Part shown: in pieces, positions 50,934 to 59,327 of the stretch
How positions within the stretch are numbered: position 1 is the stretch's first letter
Layout of the letters: each line of letters starts with the position of its first letter
From: Luminiphilus sp051201685
Lineage (GTDB): Bacteria; Pseudomonadota; Gammaproteobacteria; Pseudomonadales; Halieaceae
Assembly (NCBI RefSeq): GCF_051201685.1
Contig: NZ_CP179213.1
Location: 930,001 to 994,000, forward strand
Length of the DNA: 64,000 nt
Reading direction: 5' to 3'
Notes under the pieces: model-generated
What the model saw: only the letters and a program-made list of their open reading frames with translations
Told to the model about the DNA's origin: nothing
Database searches by the model: none
Translations under genes and position numbers: made by a program

Positions 50934-52064
50934 ATGCGTCTCGGGATTCTGGCAGGTGAGGCTTCAGGAGACATCCTAGGGGCGTCGGTGGCAAAAGAGC
51001 TGCGGCGGCGTCACTCACACTTGCAGCTCCGAGGTATTGGCGGTGACGGATTAGCGGAACAGGGTTTAGTTTCATCACACCCAATGGATCGTCTCTCGGT
51101 CTTTGGCATCGTCGAGCCGCTCAAGCGTCTTCCTGAATTGCTCAAAGTCAGACGTCAGGCCTTCGAACAGCAAGTAAACTGGCGTCCCGACTGCTTTCTT
51201 GGGATAGACAGTCCTGATTTTAATCTTACTCTGGAAGGGCAGTTGCGCGCTCAAGGCCTAACAACGGCGCACCTTGTGAGCCCTTCTGTCTGGGCATGGC
51301 GGCCGGGGCGAGTTAGGAAAATTGCAACAGCGGTTGATCTAATGCTGTGTTTGCTCCCGTTTGAAACTCGGTTTTATGAGGCCGCGGGGGTGCCGGCGAT
51401 TTGTGTTGGCCATCCTCTGATTGAGGAACTCACTGAGTTGCCCAGTAGGGCAGTGCAGCGGGCAAAATTTGGATTGCAAAACGATGCCAAAGTGCTTGCG
51501 GTATTGCCCGGAAGTCGCGCCGGGGAGGTGGCGTCACTGATGGCTATTTACGGCCAGACCATGGCAGCGTTGGCATCCCAGCACCGAAATCTCCATTTTC
51601 TTATCCCGGCGGCGAATGATGATCGCAGGCGCCAAATTGAGGCGGTTACACAGGCGCTTGAGCTTTCTGTGACGGTTATCTCAGGGCAAGGTAGGGAGGC
51701 AATGCTGGCCAGCGATGCTGTACTGCTGGCGTCAGGTACGGCGACGCTTGAGGCCATGTTACTTCGCAGACCTATGGTGGTGGCTTACCGCATGCCCTGG
51801 TTGTCTTGGCAAATTTTGTCACGCATGGCGATCACCCCTTTTGTCGGGCTGCCCAATGTCCTCGCAGGTCGGGAGGTGGTGCCGGAGCTACTTCAGGATG
51901 CAGCGATCCCCGGGGAATTGGTGCGTCAGGTGGAAACTGTCTTGGAGCGTGGGATGGAACAACAGATTCCCGTATTTGATGAGTTGGCTGCGCAGATTGG
52001 TGGTGGCTTTGCTGATCGCAGTGCAAATGCCCTCGATAGTCTGGTGGATTCGAAGCGTGGTTGA
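50934..52064 (+). CDS. lpxB: Lipid-A-disaccharide synthase
   Basis: A GT-B-fold glycosyltransferase of 376 residues joining lipid X and UDP-diacylglucosamine. Motifs include Gly-Glu-Ala-Ser-Gly-Asp at the N-terminus, Ser-Pro-Ser-Val-Trp-Ala-Trp, Val-Leu-Pro-Gly-Ser-Arg and Ala-Ser-Gly-Thr-Ala-Thr-Leu-Glu. It is 17 bases after lpxA and precedes rnhB, the conventional order. Confidence 0.96.
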   Translation: MRLGILAGEASGDILGASVAKELRRRHSHLQLRGIGGDGLAEQGLVSSHPMDRLSVFGIVEPLKRLPELLKVRRQAFEQQVNWRPDCFLGIDSPDFNLTLEGQLRAQGLTTAHLVSPSVWAWRPGRVRKIATAVDLMLCLLPFETRFYEAAGVPAICVGHPLIEELTELPSRAVQRAKFGLQNDAKVLAVLPGSRAGEVASLMAIYGQTMAALASQHRNLHFLIPAANDDRRRQIEAVTQALELSVTVISGQGREAMLASDAVLLASGTATLEAMLLRRPMVVAYRMPWLSWQILSRMAITPFVGLPNVLAGREVVPELLQDAAIPGELVRQVETVLERGMEQQIPVFDELAAQIGGGFADRSANALDSLVDSKRG

Positions 52065-52068
52065 GATA

Positions 52069-52656
52069 GTGGGAGCTCCGGAGTCTGAAACTCCCTACCA
52101 CTGGATTGCCGGCGTCGATGAGGTTGGCCGAGGGCCCTTGGCGGGTGATGTCGTGGCAGCGGCCGTCATCTTTCGCGGCCAGGCTCCAGCAGGGGTCACA
52201 GATTCAAAAAAATTATCGGCAAAGCGTCGTGAGCAGCTTGCGGCGGCTATCAAATCTAGCGCTCATGCTTGGTGTGTTGCCCGAGCATCAGTGGCAGAAA
52301 TCGACTCGCTCAACATTTTACAGGCGTCATTATTGGCCATGCACAGAGCGGTCGATGGTCTGTCATTGATGCCCGATTTAGTGTTAGTCGATGGCAATCG
52401 ATTGCCTGACTGGTCTTACAATGCTAAGCCGATCATCGGCGGTGATGCTCTTGAAGTCAGTATTGGTGCGGCTTCAATTTTGGCAAAGGTACAAAGAGAT
52501 GCTGAAATGATGGCGTTAGACGATCAGTATCCTGGCTATGGATTTGCCCGTCATAAGGGTTACCCCACCCGCGAACATATGGCTGCCCTGGCAAGCTTGG
52601 GAGTGACGCCGTGGCATAGAAAGAGCTTTGCGCCTGTAAAACGCTTGCTTACCTAG
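52069..52656 (+). CDS. rnhB: Ribonuclease HII
   Basis: Cleaves RNA in RNA-DNA duplexes, including single ribonucleotides. The active-site segment Ala-Gly-Val-Asp-Glu-Val-Gly-Arg-Gly-Pro-Leu-Ala-Gly is near the N-terminus, with Leu-Val-Asp-Gly-Asn and a later Asp-Ala-Glu. The frame is open far into lpxB, but similarity starts here. GTG at 52069, five bases after the lpxB stop, gives 195 residues; GTG at 52057 would overlap lpxB by eight bases and is an alternative. Confidence 0.94.
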   Translation: MGAPESETPYHWIAGVDEVGRGPLAGDVVAAAVIFRGQAPAGVTDSKKLSAKRREQLAAAIKSSAHAWCVARASVAEIDSLNILQASLLAMHRAVDGLSLMPDLVLVDGNRLPDWSYNAKPIIGGDALEVSIGAASILAKVQRDAEMMALDDQYPGYGFARHKGYPTREHMAALASLGVTPWHRKSFAPVKRLLT

Positions 52657-52680
52657 TCCACTGTCCTATAGCGTCTGCCT

Positions 52681-55600
52681 ATGAAGCAATTTGTACACTT
52701 ACGTCTGCACACCGAGTTCTCTCTGGTCGATGGTTTGGTCAGGATACCCAAGCTTATGGCTGAAGTGGCGGCTCAGGGTATGCCCGCGGTTGCCGTGACC
52801 GATGCCACTAACTTTTACGGTTTAATTAAAGCCTACAAGGCTGCTCAGCAGGCCGGATTGAAATTAATTGTGGGCGTTGATTTATGGGTCGAGGACCCTG
52901 AGGATCGCGACCGCCCTAAGCCCATATCGCTGCTGGCGATGAATGAGCAAGGTTATCAGAACCTGACACTGCTGATTTCGAAAGCCTGGCGTGAAGGGCA
53001 GTATCACGGTTCCCCTCGAATAGACCGGGACTGGCTGGACGCACATGCTGCGGGTGTTTTGGCCTTGTCCGGAGGTTGTCAGGGCGAGTTTGGTCAGTTA
53101 CTCATCAACGGCCATGAGGAGGAAGCTCGCGCCTCGCTACAGCGATGGATGACGACATTTCCCGGTCGATTTTACATCGAGGTGCATCGTACCGGTCGTT
53201 TGGGTGAGGAGGATTACTTGCATGCGGCGGTTAAACTCGCGGCCGAACTGGGGTGTCCAGTCGTTGCGACCAATGATGTGCGATTTTTAACATCGGATGA
53301 ATTTGAGGCCCACGAGGCCAGAGTGTGCATCGGTTATGGCCGCACCCTCGATGACCCCCGCAGACCTCGGCAATATTCTGAGCAGCAATACTTACGCTCT
53401 CCTGAAGAGATGATTGAGTTGTTCAGTGACTTACCTGAAGCACTCACCAATACCGTCGAAATCGCCAAGCGTTGTTCCGTTACTATTCCCTTGGGTGAGC
53501 CCAGCCTTCCGGATTTTCCTGTCCCCGACGGCACTACAATCGAAGACTACCTGAGCCAGCTGTCCCATGAAGGTTTGAATCGGCGCCTCGAGCAGCTGCA
53601 GCTCACTGACCCTGCAACGGTTACAGAGTATCGAGAGCGGCTAGATTTTGAGTTGGGCGTCATCAATGAAATGGGCTTTCCCGGCTACTTTTTGGTGGTT
53701 ATGGACTTCATTCGTTGGGGTAAACAGCAGGGCATTCCAGTGGGCCCCGGTCGCGGTTCGGGGGCAGGTTCTCTCGTCGCGTATGTCTTGGAAATTACAG
53801 ATCTCGATCCTCTGGCTTACGATTTGCTGTTCGAGAGATTCCTCAACCCCCAGCGTGTATCGATGCCCGATTTCGACGTTGATTTTTGTATGGATCGTCG
53901 CGACGAGGTCATTGAGTACGTGGCAGATACCTACGGCAGGGAGGCGGTCTCTCAAATCATAACCTTCGGTACCATGGCTGCAAAAGCGGTGGTTCGAGAT
54001 GTCGCGAGGGTGCAGGATAAGCCCTACGGCCTCGCCGATAAAATGTCCAAACTCATTCCTTTTGAGGTGGGCATTACCCTAGAAAAAGCGCTCGAACAAG
54101 AAGACGCTTTGGTTCAGTTGCTAAAAGACGATAGTTCGGCCCAAGAGATTTGGGATATGGCGGTCCAGCTGGAGGGGGTGACCCGGAACGTTGGAAAGCA
54201 TGCGGGTGGTGTGGTGATCGCGCCCTCTCGATTGACAGATTTTTCACCGCTTTATTGTGATGAAGAGGGTGGGGGCCTCGTTACCCAGTATGACAAGAAT
54301 GATGTTGAGGAGGCTGGTCTTGTAAAGTTCGACTTCCTGGGTCTTCGTACGCTTACAATTATCGACTGGGCGGTCGCTATGATCAACAAAGCCCGCGCCC
54401 ATGAGCCGGGTGTAAAACTCGATATCAGCGAAATCCCCCTTGATGACCCCAAGGTATTTACCCTGCTCAAATCCGCTGAAACTACGGCGGTTTTTCAGCT
54501 TGAATCTAGGGGGATGAAAGATTTAATTAAACGCCTTCAGCCCGACTCCTTTGAGGACATTATTGCCCTAGTTGCCCTATTTAGACCGGGTCCACTGCAG
54601 TCTGGCATGGTAGATAACTTTATCAACCGTAAGCACGGCCGTGAGGCCCTGGCGTATCCGGATGCGTCCTATCAGCACAACTCTTTGCAGCCTATTTTAG
54701 AGCCTACTTACGGCATTATCTTGTATCAGGAACAAGTGATGCAGATTGCTCAGGAGCTGGCGGGCTACACCCTAGGTGGTGCTGATCTTTTGCGGCGTGC
54801 CATGGGTAAGAAAAAGCCAGAAGAAATGGCCAAGCAGCGGTCAGTTTTCGAGGAAGGGGCCAGTGCCAAAGGCGTCGACCCTAACTTGGCTATGAAAATC
54901 TTTGACTTGGTGGAAAAGTTTGCTGGCTACGGTTTCAACAAATCACACTCAGCGGCTTATGCGTTGGTGTCCTATCAAACTGCTTGGTTAAAAACACACT
55001 TTCCCGCGGAGTTCATGGCTGCGGTCATGAGCTCAGAACTTGATAACACAGACAAACTCTTGACCTTGCGAGATGAGTGTAAATCTATGGGCGTTGTCTT
55101 ACGCTTGCCTGCCGTTAACGAGGGGGCATACCTATTTACGGTCAACCCAGATAATGAAATTGTTTACGGGTTGGGGGCAATTAAGGGTTTGGGTGAGGGC
55201 CCTGTGGAAAACCTGCTGGCAGCGCGGATTTCAGGCGGCGCCTTTACCGATCTATTTGACCTCTGCTCACGGACAGACCCTCGCAAAGTTAATCGCCGCG
55301 CCCTTGAAGCGTTAATAAAAAGTGGTGCTCTTGATGGCTTTGGCGTTGAGCGATGGACTCAGCTGGCAGCCCTAGATGATGCACTGCGTGCGGCAGAGCA
55401 AACTGTGGCAAACAATGAGGCGGGTATGACCGATCTCTTTGGGGATGTCGCCCCCACCGCCGATGGTGATCCCTATGCTGAACATCGCGGGGTACGTCCT
55501 TGGACGTTGAAAGAGATTCTCAACGGTGAGAAGGAGAGTGTGGGTAGCTTTCTCAGCGGGCATCCGATTCAAGAGTATGAAACTGAGGTTCGCAAATTTG

Positions 55601-56142
55601 CGCCACGCCGTCTGCGGGATCTGCAACCGGACAACAACATCACTGTCGCAGGCTTAATTGTTGATATCAGGACTATAAAAACCCAAAGAGGTGTGATGGC
55701 GGTCTTAAAATTAGACGACAATACGGGACAAATCGAGTCAACGGTCTACGCAGAGGCGTACACTGAGCACAGGGAGCTTTTGGTTAAGGACCGTATTGTG
55801 TTGCTAAGTGGCCGAGTTCAAAGTGACGAATACTCGGGTGGGTTGTCCATGCGAGCTCGAGAAATTCGTTCGCTAGAGCAGGCAAGACTCTCGCGAGTCA
55901 GGGAAATACGCTTAGAGGTTTTCGATGGTGGTCTTGACCGAAAGTTGAGACAGCTGATTAAAGAGGCGTTGCTGACTTCAAGTGGAGGTGACTGTCCGGT
56001 TACGGTTGATTATTTTCAACCTAAGGGATCAGCTCGCGTAGTACTGGGAGATCAGTGGCGAGTGAATCCTAGCGACGACTTATTAGAAAGACTCAGGGGA
56101 ACCGTTGGAGGAGAACATGTGGAAATTGTCTACGAGCGGTAA
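52681..56142 (+). CDS. dnaE: DNA polymerase III alpha subunit
   Basis: The replicative polymerase of 1153 residues (E. coli 1160). The N-terminal PHP domain begins with Leu-Arg-Leu-His-Thr-Glu-Phe-Ser. The polymerase acidic motif Pro-Asp-Phe-Asp-Val-Asp-Phe-Cys-Met-Asp is at about residue 398. Gly-Pro-Gly-Arg-Gly-Ser-Gly-Ala-Gly-Ser, tandem helix-hairpin-helix and an OB domain follow. The C-terminal beta-clamp and tau contacts fall in the last about 230 residues. accA, the usual next gene, is absent; a Nudix lipoprotein gene overlaps the 3' end by 26 bases. Confidence 0.97.
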   Translation: MKQFVHLRLHTEFSLVDGLVRIPKLMAEVAAQGMPAVAVTDATNFYGLIKAYKAAQQAGLKLIVGVDLWVEDPEDRDRPKPISLLAMNEQGYQNLTLLISKAWREGQYHGSPRIDRDWLDAHAAGVLALSGGCQGEFGQLLINGHEEEARASLQRWMTTFPGRFYIEVHRTGRLGEEDYLHAAVKLAAELGCPVVATNDVRFLTSDEFEAHEARVCIGYGRTLDDPRRPRQYSEQQYLRSPEEMIELFSDLPEALTNTVEIAKRCSVTIPLGEPSLPDFPVPDGTTIEDYLSQLSHEGLNRRLEQLQLTDPATVTEYRERLDFELGVINEMGFPGYFLVVMDFIRWGKQQGIPVGPGRGSGAGSLVAYVLEITDLDPLAYDLLFERFLNPQRVSMPDFDVDFCMDRRDEVIEYVADTYGREAVSQIITFGTMAAKAVVRDVARVQDKPYGLADKMSKLIPFEVGITLEKALEQEDALVQLLKDDSSAQEIWDMAVQLEGVTRNVGKHAGGVVIAPSRLTDFSPLYCDEEGGGLVTQYDKNDVEEAGLVKFDFLGLRTLTIIDWAVAMINKARAHEPGVKLDISEIPLDDPKVFTLLKSAETTAVFQLESRGMKDLIKRLQPDSFEDIIALVALFRPGPLQSGMVDNFINRKHGREALAYPDASYQHNSLQPILEPTYGIILYQEQVMQIAQELAGYTLGGADLLRRAMGKKKPEEMAKQRSVFEEGASAKGVDPNLAMKIFDLVEKFAGYGFNKSHSAAYALVSYQTAWLKTHFPAEFMAAVMSSELDNTDKLLTLRDECKSMGVVLRLPAVNEGAYLFTVNPDNEIVYGLGAIKGLGEGPVENLLAARISGGAFTDLFDLCSRTDPRKVNRRALEALIKSGALDGFGVERWTQLAALDDALRAAEQTVANNEAGMTDLFGDVAPTADGDPYAEHRGVRPWTLKEILNGEKESVGSFLSGHPIQEYETEVRKFAPRRLRDLQPDNNITVAGLIVDIRTIKTQRGVMAVLKLDDNTGQIESTVYAEAYTEHRELLVKDRIVLLSGRVQSDEYSGGLSMRAREIRSLEQARLSRVREIRLEVFDGGLDRKLRQLIKEALLTSSGGDCPVTVDYFQPKGSARVVLGDQWRVNPSDDLLERLRGTVGGEHVEIVYER

Positions 56143-56593
56143 AGGTTTTTTAGTGGCTGTTGTATCTGCTTTATTGGTTGGCTGCGAATTCGCACCCGAC
56201 TGCACCGTCAAGGAAGGGGGTGATGAGGCGTTTACTGCGGGCTGCTTGGTGATACACAACAAAAAAGTTCTATTGGTGGAAGCATTGGGTAAGTGGGGTC
56301 CACCTGGCGGCACCGTGAGATCTGGCGAGTCAGCACAGTGCGGTGCAGAACGGGAAACTTGGGAGGAGACCAACGTTGCCGTGTCCGCCCAGGACACTGC
56401 GGCCGTCTTTCAAAATGGCTTTCATTTGTATTGGTGTTCGCCTGTGGGCGAGCCAACGCCTGAGGTTCGCGCGCCCTTAGAGGTCAGCAATGTTGACTTC
56501 TTCTCCACCGAGGAGTTCGCGAATTTAAAGTGGCGCTATCCAGAACAAGCAAAAGATTTTAGTCGTATGGTAAATAAAAGGCTGAGGCGCTGA
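56117..56593 (+). CDS. Nudix-domain lipoprotein, predicted periplasmic
   Basis: A protein of 158 residues from the ATG at 56117, chosen because GGAGGAG lies just upstream. It starts with a lipoprotein signal: Lys, then a hydrophobic core and Leu-Leu-Val-Gly-Cys, with Cys23 the acylated residue. The mature part is a Nudix domain: Trp-Gly-Pro-Pro-Gly-Gly-Thr-Val, Gly-Glu-Ser and Arg-Glu-Thr-Trp-Glu-Glu-Thr-Asn, matching G-x5-E-x7-R-E-x2-E-E apart from Asn for the box Gly. Nudix enzymes are normally cytoplasmic. Two further Cys (about residues 29 and 43) could form a disulfide. Confidence 0.78.
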   Translation: MWKLSTSGKGFLVAVVSALLVGCEFAPDCTVKEGGDEAFTAGCLVIHNKKVLLVEALGKWGPPGGTVRSGESAQCGAERETWEETNVAVSAQDTAAVFQNGFHLYWCSPVGEPTPEVRAPLEVSNVDFFSTEEFANLKWRYPEQAKDFSRMVNKRLRR

Positions 56594-56597
56594 GGAC

Positions 56598-56885
56598 ATG
56601 TCTAACGATGCTATTGAAGCAGCGGTGTTTCGCCGCCTGCTTGCCCATTTGGATGGGCGTAAAGACGTTCAAAACATAGAGCTCATGACTCTCGCGGGTT
56701 TTTGCCGCAACTGCCTCTCTAAGTGGTACGTGGCTGCAGCTGAAGAGCAGGGGGAGTCGGTTGCGCTCGATCACGCTCGTGAGCTGGTTTATGGCATGCC
56801 CTATGGTGATTGGAAAGCAAAATACCAGACGGAGGCGACCGCCGAGCAGATGGCCGCTTTCGACGCTGCCAACGCCTCAAAGTAG
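56598..56885 (+). CDS. DUF1244 family small protein
   Basis: A protein of 95 residues matching DUF1244, marked by Leu-Ala-Gly-Phe-Cys-Arg-Asn-Cys-Leu-Ser-Lys-Trp and later Val-Tyr-Gly-Met-Pro-Tyr-Gly-Asp-Trp-Lys. Its Cys-x2-Cys could bind a metal, but no function is established. It follows the Nudix lipoprotein by four bases, so the two form the tail of the dnaE transcript. The last nine bases overlap the convergent isochorismatase gene. Confidence 0.88.
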   Translation: MSNDAIEAAVFRRLLAHLDGRKDVQNIELMTLAGFCRNCLSKWYVAAAEEQGESVALDHARELVYGMPYGDWKAKYQTEATAEQMAAFDAANASK

Positions 56886-57476
56886 CTGTGCGATAACTTC
56901 ATTTACTGTCAAAACGTCAGCATATTTGGCGTTTAAATCATACAAATTGGCATCGTGCGCATTGTGGTTTCTATCGCCTACGGCCTCTCTGGGAACCACA
57001 ACGCGATAGCCGTTTTGCAGGCCGTCTACGGCGGTAGCGCGAACACAGCCGCTGGTGGTCAAGCCGGTTACAACTAGTGAGTCGACACCCACTTCTTCGA
57101 GCTGGGCACCGAGAGTCGTGCCGTGAAAAGCACTGGCGTGGGTTTTTTCAATGACAATATCAGAGTCAATCATTGGCAACCGGGCATCGAACTTGACCCA
57201 GTCCGACTCCGGCGTCAGTAACTCAAGAGCGGGTAGGCGGTCACGAAATACCCGCGCCTGCTGCTCATTTCTAAAAATGACGGTGGTCAGAAATACGGGG
57301 AGGTTGCGTTCGTGGAAGGCTTTCATCAGCGTGATATTGCTGGTGACCACGCTATCGGCATCGGTACCAAGAGGACACGCTGGATCGGTAAAACCGTTCA
57401 CAACGTCTACGATGACTAGGGCCGGTTGATGACCCAGCCCCAGTGGTTTTCGCTGCAATACTTTTGCTGGCTTCAA
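56877..57476 (-). CDS. Isochorismatase-family cysteine hydrolase
   Basis: A protein of 199 residues with a TTG start at 57476 preceded by AAGGGG; an open stretch to 57515 adds residues without family similarity. The catalytic triad is visible: Asp in Val-Ile-Val-Asp-Val-Val-Asn-Gly-Phe, Lys in Val-Ile-Glu-Lys-Thr and Cys in Thr-Thr-Ser-Gly-Cys-Val-Arg. Substitution pattern fits the N-carbamoylsarcosine amidohydrolase-like subgroup more than true isochorismatases. The substrate is unknown. No linked ring-cleavage or siderophore genes are present. Confidence 0.82.
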   Translation of the reverse strand: MKPAKVLQRKPLGLGHQPALVIVDVVNGFTDPACPLGTDADSVVTSNITLMKAFHERNLPVFLTTVIFRNEQQARVFRDRLPALELLTPESDWVKFDARLPMIDSDIVIEKTHASAFHGTTLGAQLEEVGVDSLVVTGLTTSGCVRATAVDGLQNGYRVVVPREAVGDRNHNAHDANLYDLNAKYADVLTVNEVIAQLL

Positions 57477-57748
57477 GAATTTCCCCTTCAGACGCCGGAT
57501 ACCAAAGAGCAACAATAACCCTGACTCCCCGGTACATTACCTCGCCGTCGATAAACTTTCACGAGTAATTTGGCAAAAAATGAGCTGCTATGGAGTCTCA
57601 GTCAGCGCTAACGGGGTCCACTGTGTGGTGCTGACCGTACAACGGCTGTTATTCTAAACGTCAGCAACGCTTTTTGGCCGTTGGATATTTTTCGCTACGC
57701 TCAAAGGGTTACCGGATGCTGTTTTACCGTGACAACAGAGAGGTCGTC
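57477..57748. other. Gap between divergent genes with two inverted repeats
   Basis: This 272-base gap separates the isochorismatase and HMG-CoA lyase genes, which point away from each other, so it must hold both promoters. GTCAGC 57601-57606 and GCTGAC 57630-57635 flank an inner CCAC-TGT-GTGG hairpin (57618-57628). A second inverted repeat pairs CAACGGC 57640-57646 with GCCGTTG 57677-57683. Neither has a T run. They may be regulator sites; neither resembles the GntR palindromes at 61083 and 62821. Confidence 0.35.
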
Positions 57749-58645
57749 ATGACTAACCAAATTTTGATTAAAGAAGTGGCGCCTCGAGATGGTTTACAAG
57801 CCCAGCCGCAGCAATTAACTCTCGAGCAGCGGCAACGCCTGATTGAGAGCCTTGCCGTGACCGGCGTTCCTGAACTTGAGATTGGCAGTTTTGTCTCTCC
57901 AAAAGCCGTACCTCAAATGGCTGGAACCGATGTCTTGGCGGCGCAGCTACCCACTGCTGATTTGGCTTATTCCGTGCTAGTGCCGAATATGAAAGGCTAT
58001 GAACTGGCGTTGGCCGCGGGTATGCGGACTTACGCTATCGCCATATCCGCAACGGAGCAAATGAATCAAAACAACATTAAAAAGAGTCTTGAAGAGACGT
58101 TTTTAATGGCAGAGGACATTCTCCAGCGCGCCCAGAGCGATGGAGTCGATATTCATGTTTATCTCGCGGTTTCCTTTGTTTGCCCCTACGAAGGCCCTGT
58201 TGCCCCGAAAACTGTTTTGGCACAGGTAGAGCGCCTGATGCGCGGTAATCCGGCTCGCCTGATGATCGCAGATACGATTGGCGCAGCGAACCCGAAAGAG
58301 GTACATGACCTTATGTCGACGCTGGTGTCTCGCTATGGTCATCAAGATCTTGGCTGTCACTTTCACGATACTCGGGCTCTTGCTATTGCGAATGTTTACG
58401 CAGCAATTGAAGCTGGGATTCGTCAGTTTGATAGTTCAGCGGGTGGGTTAGGTGGCTGTCCATTTGCGCCTGGCGCTAAGGGCAATGTAGCGACTGAAGA
58501 TGTGGTGCTGCTGTGTGAATCTATGGGCTATAAAACTGGGATTCAGATGCCGAAATTGCTTGAGTCGGTGGCTTTGCTTAGTGAGTTGTTCGGTGCTCCG
58601 CAGGGGGGGCGCAGTCATTATTGGCTCAGTCGTCAATCGGCCTAA
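57749..58645 (+). CDS. Hydroxymethylglutaryl-CoA lyase family protein
   Basis: A TIM-barrel DRE-type lyase of 298 residues from the ATG at 57749, with AGAGAGG upstream. It begins Lys-Glu-Val-Ala-Pro-Arg13-Asp14-Gly-Leu-Gln. Metal and catalytic motifs are His-Phe-His-Asp-Thr and Gly-Leu-Gly-Gly-Cys-Pro-Phe-Ala-Pro-Gly-Ala, containing the active-site loop Cys. HMG-CoA lyase splits HMG-CoA to acetyl-CoA and acetoacetate in leucine breakdown; related enzymes split other 3-hydroxyacyl-CoAs. The nearby acyl-CoA genes favour a leucine or C5 acyl-CoA role. Confidence 0.85.
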   Translation: MTNQILIKEVAPRDGLQAQPQQLTLEQRQRLIESLAVTGVPELEIGSFVSPKAVPQMAGTDVLAAQLPTADLAYSVLVPNMKGYELALAAGMRTYAIAISATEQMNQNNIKKSLEETFLMAEDILQRAQSDGVDIHVYLAVSFVCPYEGPVAPKTVLAQVERLMRGNPARLMIADTIGAANPKEVHDLMSTLVSRYGHQDLGCHFHDTRALAIANVYAAIEAGIRQFDSSAGGLGGCPFAPGAKGNVATEDVVLLCESMGYKTGIQMPKLLESVALLSELFGAPQGGRSHYWLSRQSA

Positions 58646-58654
58646 TTGTTGGTA

Positions 58655-59326
58655 ATGGATGTCTCGCAGGCCATTGAAGGTCGCCGCAGCATTCGAGCTT
58701 TCGATGCCGATCGAGACGTCGCTAGTACGCTGATTACCTCGATTCTTGGTACTGCCAGTCGGGCTCCTTCGGGCTCTAATATTCAGCCTTGGCATGTGTA
58801 TGTGGTGACGGGTGCCGCTAAAAATCGAATTACCGAAGCATGTACCGCGCGTTACCTCTCGGGGGACGAGGGGAAGTCGGAGTATCACTATTATCCCCAA
58901 GCCTGGCGACAACCTTATATCGGCCGACGGCGACAAACCGGTTTTGGGTTGTACGGCCTGTTGGGAATCGACAAGGCCGATACCGCCGCGGTGCAAGATT
59001 ATCGTGTGACCAACTATCAGTTCTTTGGGGCCCCGGTGGGCCTGTTCTTTACGATTGACCGTGATATGGAACTGGGCAGCTGGCTCGATTACGGCATGTT
59101 CATTCAGAGCGTCATGTTAAGCGCTCGGGGTGCAGGGCTTGAAACCTGTGCTCAGGCTGCTTTTTGTCCTTATTACGATTCAGTGATGCCACTATTGGGT
59201 GCCCCAGATGAACAGATGCTAGTTTGTGGAATGTCCTTGGGCTACCCCCTGAGTGAGGCGATCATTAACGGTTACCGTACCGAGCGTATCGCTGTCGAGG
59301 CATTCACGACCTTTGTCACTGACTAG
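58655..59326 (+). CDS. Nitroreductase-family FMN oxidoreductase
   Basis: A protein of 223 residues from the ATG at 58655; TTG at 58646 is an alternative. The N-terminal Glu-Gly-Arg-Arg-Ser-Ile-Arg-Ala-Phe is the FMN-phosphate motif, followed by Arg-Ala-Pro-Ser-Gly-Ser-Asn-Ile-Gln-Pro-Trp and a C-terminal Met-Ser-Leu-Gly-Tyr-Pro. Family members reduce nitro groups, quinones or enones. It starts nine bases after the HMG-CoA lyase gene, so the two are likely co-transcribed, and it ends one base from the convergent ACAD gene. Confidence 0.85.
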   Translation: MDVSQAIEGRRSIRAFDADRDVASTLITSILGTASRAPSGSNIQPWHVYVVTGAAKNRITEACTARYLSGDEGKSEYHYYPQAWRQPYIGRRRQTGFGLYGLLGIDKADTAAVQDYRVTNYQFFGAPVGLFFTIDRDMELGSWLDYGMFIQSVMLSARGAGLETCAQAAFCPYYDSVMPLLGAPDEQMLVCGMSLGYPLSEAIINGYRTERIAVEAFTTFVTD

Positions 59327-59327
59327 G

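Noticed and set aside
51715..52068. Long N-terminal part of ribonuclease HII
   Set aside because: This is out-of-frame reading of lpxB; RnhB similarity begins only after the lpxB stop.
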